Below, one piece after another: positions 61,708 through 64,000 of a DNA stretch of 64,000 nt; position 1 is the first letter of the stretch, and each line of letters opens with the position of its first letter. Origin of the DNA: CAZFVY01 sp964522665 (GTDB taxonomy: Bacteria > Verrucomicrobiota > Verrucomicrobiia > Limisphaerales > CAZFVY01). The stretch spans positions 43,423 through 107,422 of the forward strand of contig CAZFVY010000007.1 in assembly GCA_964522665.1 (NCBI GenBank). Reading direction: 5' to 3'. Under the pieces are notes generated by a model, which saw only the letters and a program-made list of their open reading frames with translations, was not told where the DNA came from and searched no databases. The translations under genes and the position numbers were made by a program.

Positions 61708-63801
61708 TTACGGTACCTCGCGAATGCGGAAATACATCCCGGTGTTCGCAACTTGAAAATCACGGACGACGGTGTCGGCGTCAGCGATCAGATCCAGCAA
61801 TTGACCCCAAGTCTTCAAATCGGCGGATGATTCAATTACGTAGTGCTCCCCCTGCCACACGGAAAACGTCAAGCGAACTGTTTCAACGGCAATTGCGAGC
61901 GATGGCAATTTCGGCGGCGGATCGATCAGCATTTGGGTGGTGTTCGTCGCGTAGCCAATTCCGGCAGAGGTCACGATAATCTGAGCCACTTGACCATTGG
62001 CGACAGTCGCAATCGCCGTTGCCCCACTGCCGGCCCCAATTATCCGCACTGCAGGCGCGTTGGTATATCCCAATCCAGCATCTGAGAGGATAACGCCAAC
62101 GACAAATCCGTTCACGACCGTCACGGTCCCCGACGCCCGGCGAGGAATCGCTGTCTGCGGCGTACTCTCGTAGTCGTAAAGGGCCTTCACTTCCATATCA
62201 GATAACCCACGATTGTAGATTCGAACGTCGTCAATGCTTCCATTCAAGACGCTGTAGTTTGAATCGCCCGGCGGGGGGGCGCCGATAAGCAAAGGGTCGT
62301 TCCCGGTGGAGGTGTGCGGATCACAGGTAAACGAATGGGCGAACAGCAGTGCGCCGTTTACATAAATTTTCGCGACGCCTCCTAGCCTTAGACCAACGAT
62401 GTGATACCATTGTCCAGGCGTCCAAGAAATGAAAGCAGCCGTGTTTTCCTGGCATACGTTTCCACCCGATGGAGGGAATTGTTGAAACAATAGAGCCGGA
62501 GTCGCCGGGGTATCATAAAACAATCCGTAATTCCGAAACGTGCCGGATCCTTTTCCCAAAAAGCGCACTCCCACGTTCGTTTGAGTTAATTGCACCCACA
62601 CGGCGACCGTGATATCGCCTGGAATTCTCAGCGAGGGCGAATCCGGCACGGAAATTAGCGATGAAATCCCGTCAAAAGCGAAGGCGGAGTTTGGAACGCC
62701 AAACCTGTCCTTCGCCAATGCCGCCGCCGTTACGGTTCCATTATTCCCAGTACCGCTTTCATCGTTGGCGGTTCCATTAAAAGGATAGTAGGCAACGAGA
62801 CCATTCGTCAGGAACGAGGTTCCCGCCAAAGGCGGTGGTGCGATCGTGACAAACGGCGTTGTCAGGTACCCGTTGCCGGCCGTCTGAACTATTATCTGGT
62901 TTACGACGCCATTTGTAACCGTTGCAATCGCGGTTGCCCCACTACCGCCGCCACCGGAAAATAAGACTTCCGGAGGAGCTGGGTACCCTTTTCCCCCATT
63001 GGTTACAGTTACACCAACCACAAAACCGTTCACCACGGTGGCGGTCGCCATCGCTTGGCCCGGCTCTGGCGGTGTGCTCTCAAAGCCATAAAGCATCGCG
63101 ATTTCCTGAGCAGAAAGCAGACGGTTATAAATTCTAACCTCGTCGATACTGGCAACTATGTTTCCAATTTGCCAGTAGCCGCTGTAATTCTGGGCGCGCG
63201 TCTCGGATGGATTAGTGGCAGCCAGCCCACCATCCAGATAAAGGGCCATTCCCGAGGGCGATAAAGTAACCACGGCGGAGTGCCATTGACCATCGATTAC
63301 CGCGGCATTAGTTGTGGTGAGATAAACCGCTAAACCAGAATCGTATATGTAGAAATCAAGCTGTCCGGTTGAGGCGTTGATCTCGATGTTCCTGTCCGAT
63401 TGAGCGTTATGGCCGTCGGGTGAGTCGCCAAAGCTGATTAATTGACCACCATTTCCTCTCGAAGCCTTGAACCATAACGCCAAACTAAAAAGATTCCCTG
63501 GTGATTGCAGTTTTGTCGTAATTGCCCCGGCGACTCCGCTTTCAGGGACAGAGAAGTCGATTGCGTGCATCGGCACACCGAACCGGTCTGCAATAAATGT
63601 GCCTGTCGTCAGGTTGGCGTTGTTCCCATTGCCGCTGGCGTCGATCCCATTCCCGTCGAACGGGTAGTAGGCAACGAGTCCATTCGTTAGAAATGAAGGG
63701 CCCCCATTTTGAGCCGACCCGGAGACGCTCCAAAGTCCCACCGATATACAGAATGCCAGTACGCGCAGGTTGTTCGCCCAGTTCATATTATTTGACGTCA
63801 T
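61708..63801 (-). CDS. Exported LamG (concanavalin-like lectin) protein with two lectin domains
   Basis: 697 residues. Leader NLRVLAFCISVGLWSVSGSA. Two LamG/laminin-G-like domains with the same framing: SFLTNGLVAYYPFDGNGIDA ... IASIDEVRIYNRLLSAQEIAML (about 30-240) and SFLTNGLVAYYPFNGTANDE ... GSIDDVRIYNRGLSDMEVKAL (about 325-545). Each is followed by a repeat VNGFVVGVTVTNGGKGYPAP / VNGFVVGVILSDAGLGYTNA with GGGSGATAIATV. The tail is the shared C-terminal module (YVIESSADLKTWGQLLDL ... MYFRIREVP). It probably binds polysaccharide or protein outside the cell. The start could also be the ATG five codons later. Confidence 0.9.
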   Translation of the reverse strand: MTSNNMNWANNLRVLAFCISVGLWSVSGSAQNGGPSFLTNGLVAYYPFDGNGIDASGNGNNANLTTGTFIADRFGVPMHAIDFSVPESGVAGAITTKLQSPGNLFSLALWFKASRGNGGQLISFGDSPDGHNAQSDRNIEINASTGQLDFYIYDSGLAVYLTTTNAAVIDGQWHSAVVTLSPSGMALYLDGGLAATNPSETRAQNYSGYWQIGNIVASIDEVRIYNRLLSAQEIAMLYGFESTPPEPGQAMATATVVNGFVVGVTVTNGGKGYPAPPEVLFSGGGGSGATAIATVTNGVVNQIIVQTAGNGYLTTPFVTIAPPPLAGTSFLTNGLVAYYPFNGTANDESGTGNNGTVTAAALAKDRFGVPNSAFAFDGISSLISVPDSPSLRIPGDITVAVWVQLTQTNVGVRFLGKGSGTFRNYGLFYDTPATPALLFQQFPPSGGNVCQENTAAFISWTPGQWYHIVGLRLGGVAKIYVNGALLFAHSFTCDPHTSTGNDPLLIGAPPPGDSNYSVLNGSIDDVRIYNRGLSDMEVKALYDYESTPQTAIPRRASGTVTVVNGFVVGVILSDAGLGYTNAPAVRIIGAGSGATAIATVANGQVAQIIVTSAGIGYATNTTQMLIDPPPKLPSLAIAVETVRLTFSVWQGEHYVIESSADLKTWGQLLDLIADADTVVRDFQVANTGMYFRIREVP

Positions 63802-64000
63802 TACTTACACGGACTTCCCCAAGTTCGAACGACTAGTAGTGCCGAAAAAATAGCGCGTCAAGAGCTTTTCGGAGGTTTCCGGCTGAACTCGATAATACCT
63901 TCGCCGATTAGGGGTGTTCTTTACCTGATCGTGTTGGATGAATTGCACTCTCATCCGGCCATGGGGAAGCTCGGCGATTGTAACCCACTAAACGGGAGAG

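Noticed and set aside
1..64000. tRNA, rRNA or riboswitch
   Set aside because: No T-arm/acceptor pattern, rRNA-like sequence or known riboswitch core was recognised; short elements could have been missed by eye.

Overview
The window is a high-GC bacterial chromosome segment that looks like a Verrucomicrobiota genome (Pedosphaera/Limisphaerales type). The evidence is a Planctomycetes-Verrucomicrobia style cytochrome/DUF1592 plus DUF1552 gene pair, a PEP-CTERM protein, many very long secreted proteins that share a C-terminal Y-x-[LIV]-E-x-S...W...F-[YF]-R-[VI] module, a stand-alone four-helix-bundle protein, ADOP-type ABC permeases and abundant intergenic inverted-repeat elements. Taxonomy is inferred from gene families only; no rRNA or tRNA gene was seen.

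Layout. 1-6839: secreted proteins (PKD-type fragment, CAP-domain protein, unknown 760-residue exported protein, SUMF1-like lipoprotein). 6947-12300: five tandem, translationally coupled paralogues of a membrane-anchored HEAT-repeat protein. 12394-14867: LON-domain protein, four-helix-bundle protein and class II aldolase, all leftward. 15205-19148: the cytochrome/DUF1592 + DUF1552 pair. 19746-22677: a leftward cluster of three exported proteins, one with a PEP-CTERM anchor. 22865-26516: an unknown exported protein, MetF, a 2-hydroxyacid dehydrogenase and a Nudix hydrolase. 26541-30357: a divergent pair in which a NACHT NTPase and a receiver-like protein both carry a TIR/deoxyribosyltransferase-like domain. 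30569-36070: UreF-like protein, sodium:solute symporter, giant beta-propeller protein. 36525-38372: C5 cytosine methyltransferase with an overlapping, frameshifted restriction endonuclease. 38431-47520: Tricorn-like protease, a 275-bp transposon-like palindrome, a receiver/degenerate HD-GYP protein, an ABC permease and a Tat-exported sugar isomerase-like protein. 47665-49871: AlbA_2/HATPase + ParA-like ATPase two-gene operon. 49907-56010: TauE/SafE permease with a small membrane partner, an FG-GAP/UnbV protein and a hybrid histidine kinase. 56943-58266: ArsC + aquaporin with a palindromic operator. 58381-63801: Fpg, YifB/ComM, a 54-residue protein and a LamG protein.

Functional reading. Three separate loci resemble accessory defence or mobile-element-linked functions: the NACHT/receiver pair, the restriction-modification genes and the AlbA_2-ParA operon. 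The first is the best candidate for an undescribed system, because two divergently transcribed genes share the same putative effector fold but have different regulatory modules. The five-gene HEAT array is the most striking lineage-specific expansion. Intergenic space is occupied by at least two families of inverted-repeat elements, one of which (boundaries GGTGGGGCGAGGCTC) occurs in four two-ended copies and one half copy. All domain calls come from reading motifs by eye; no database search was run.
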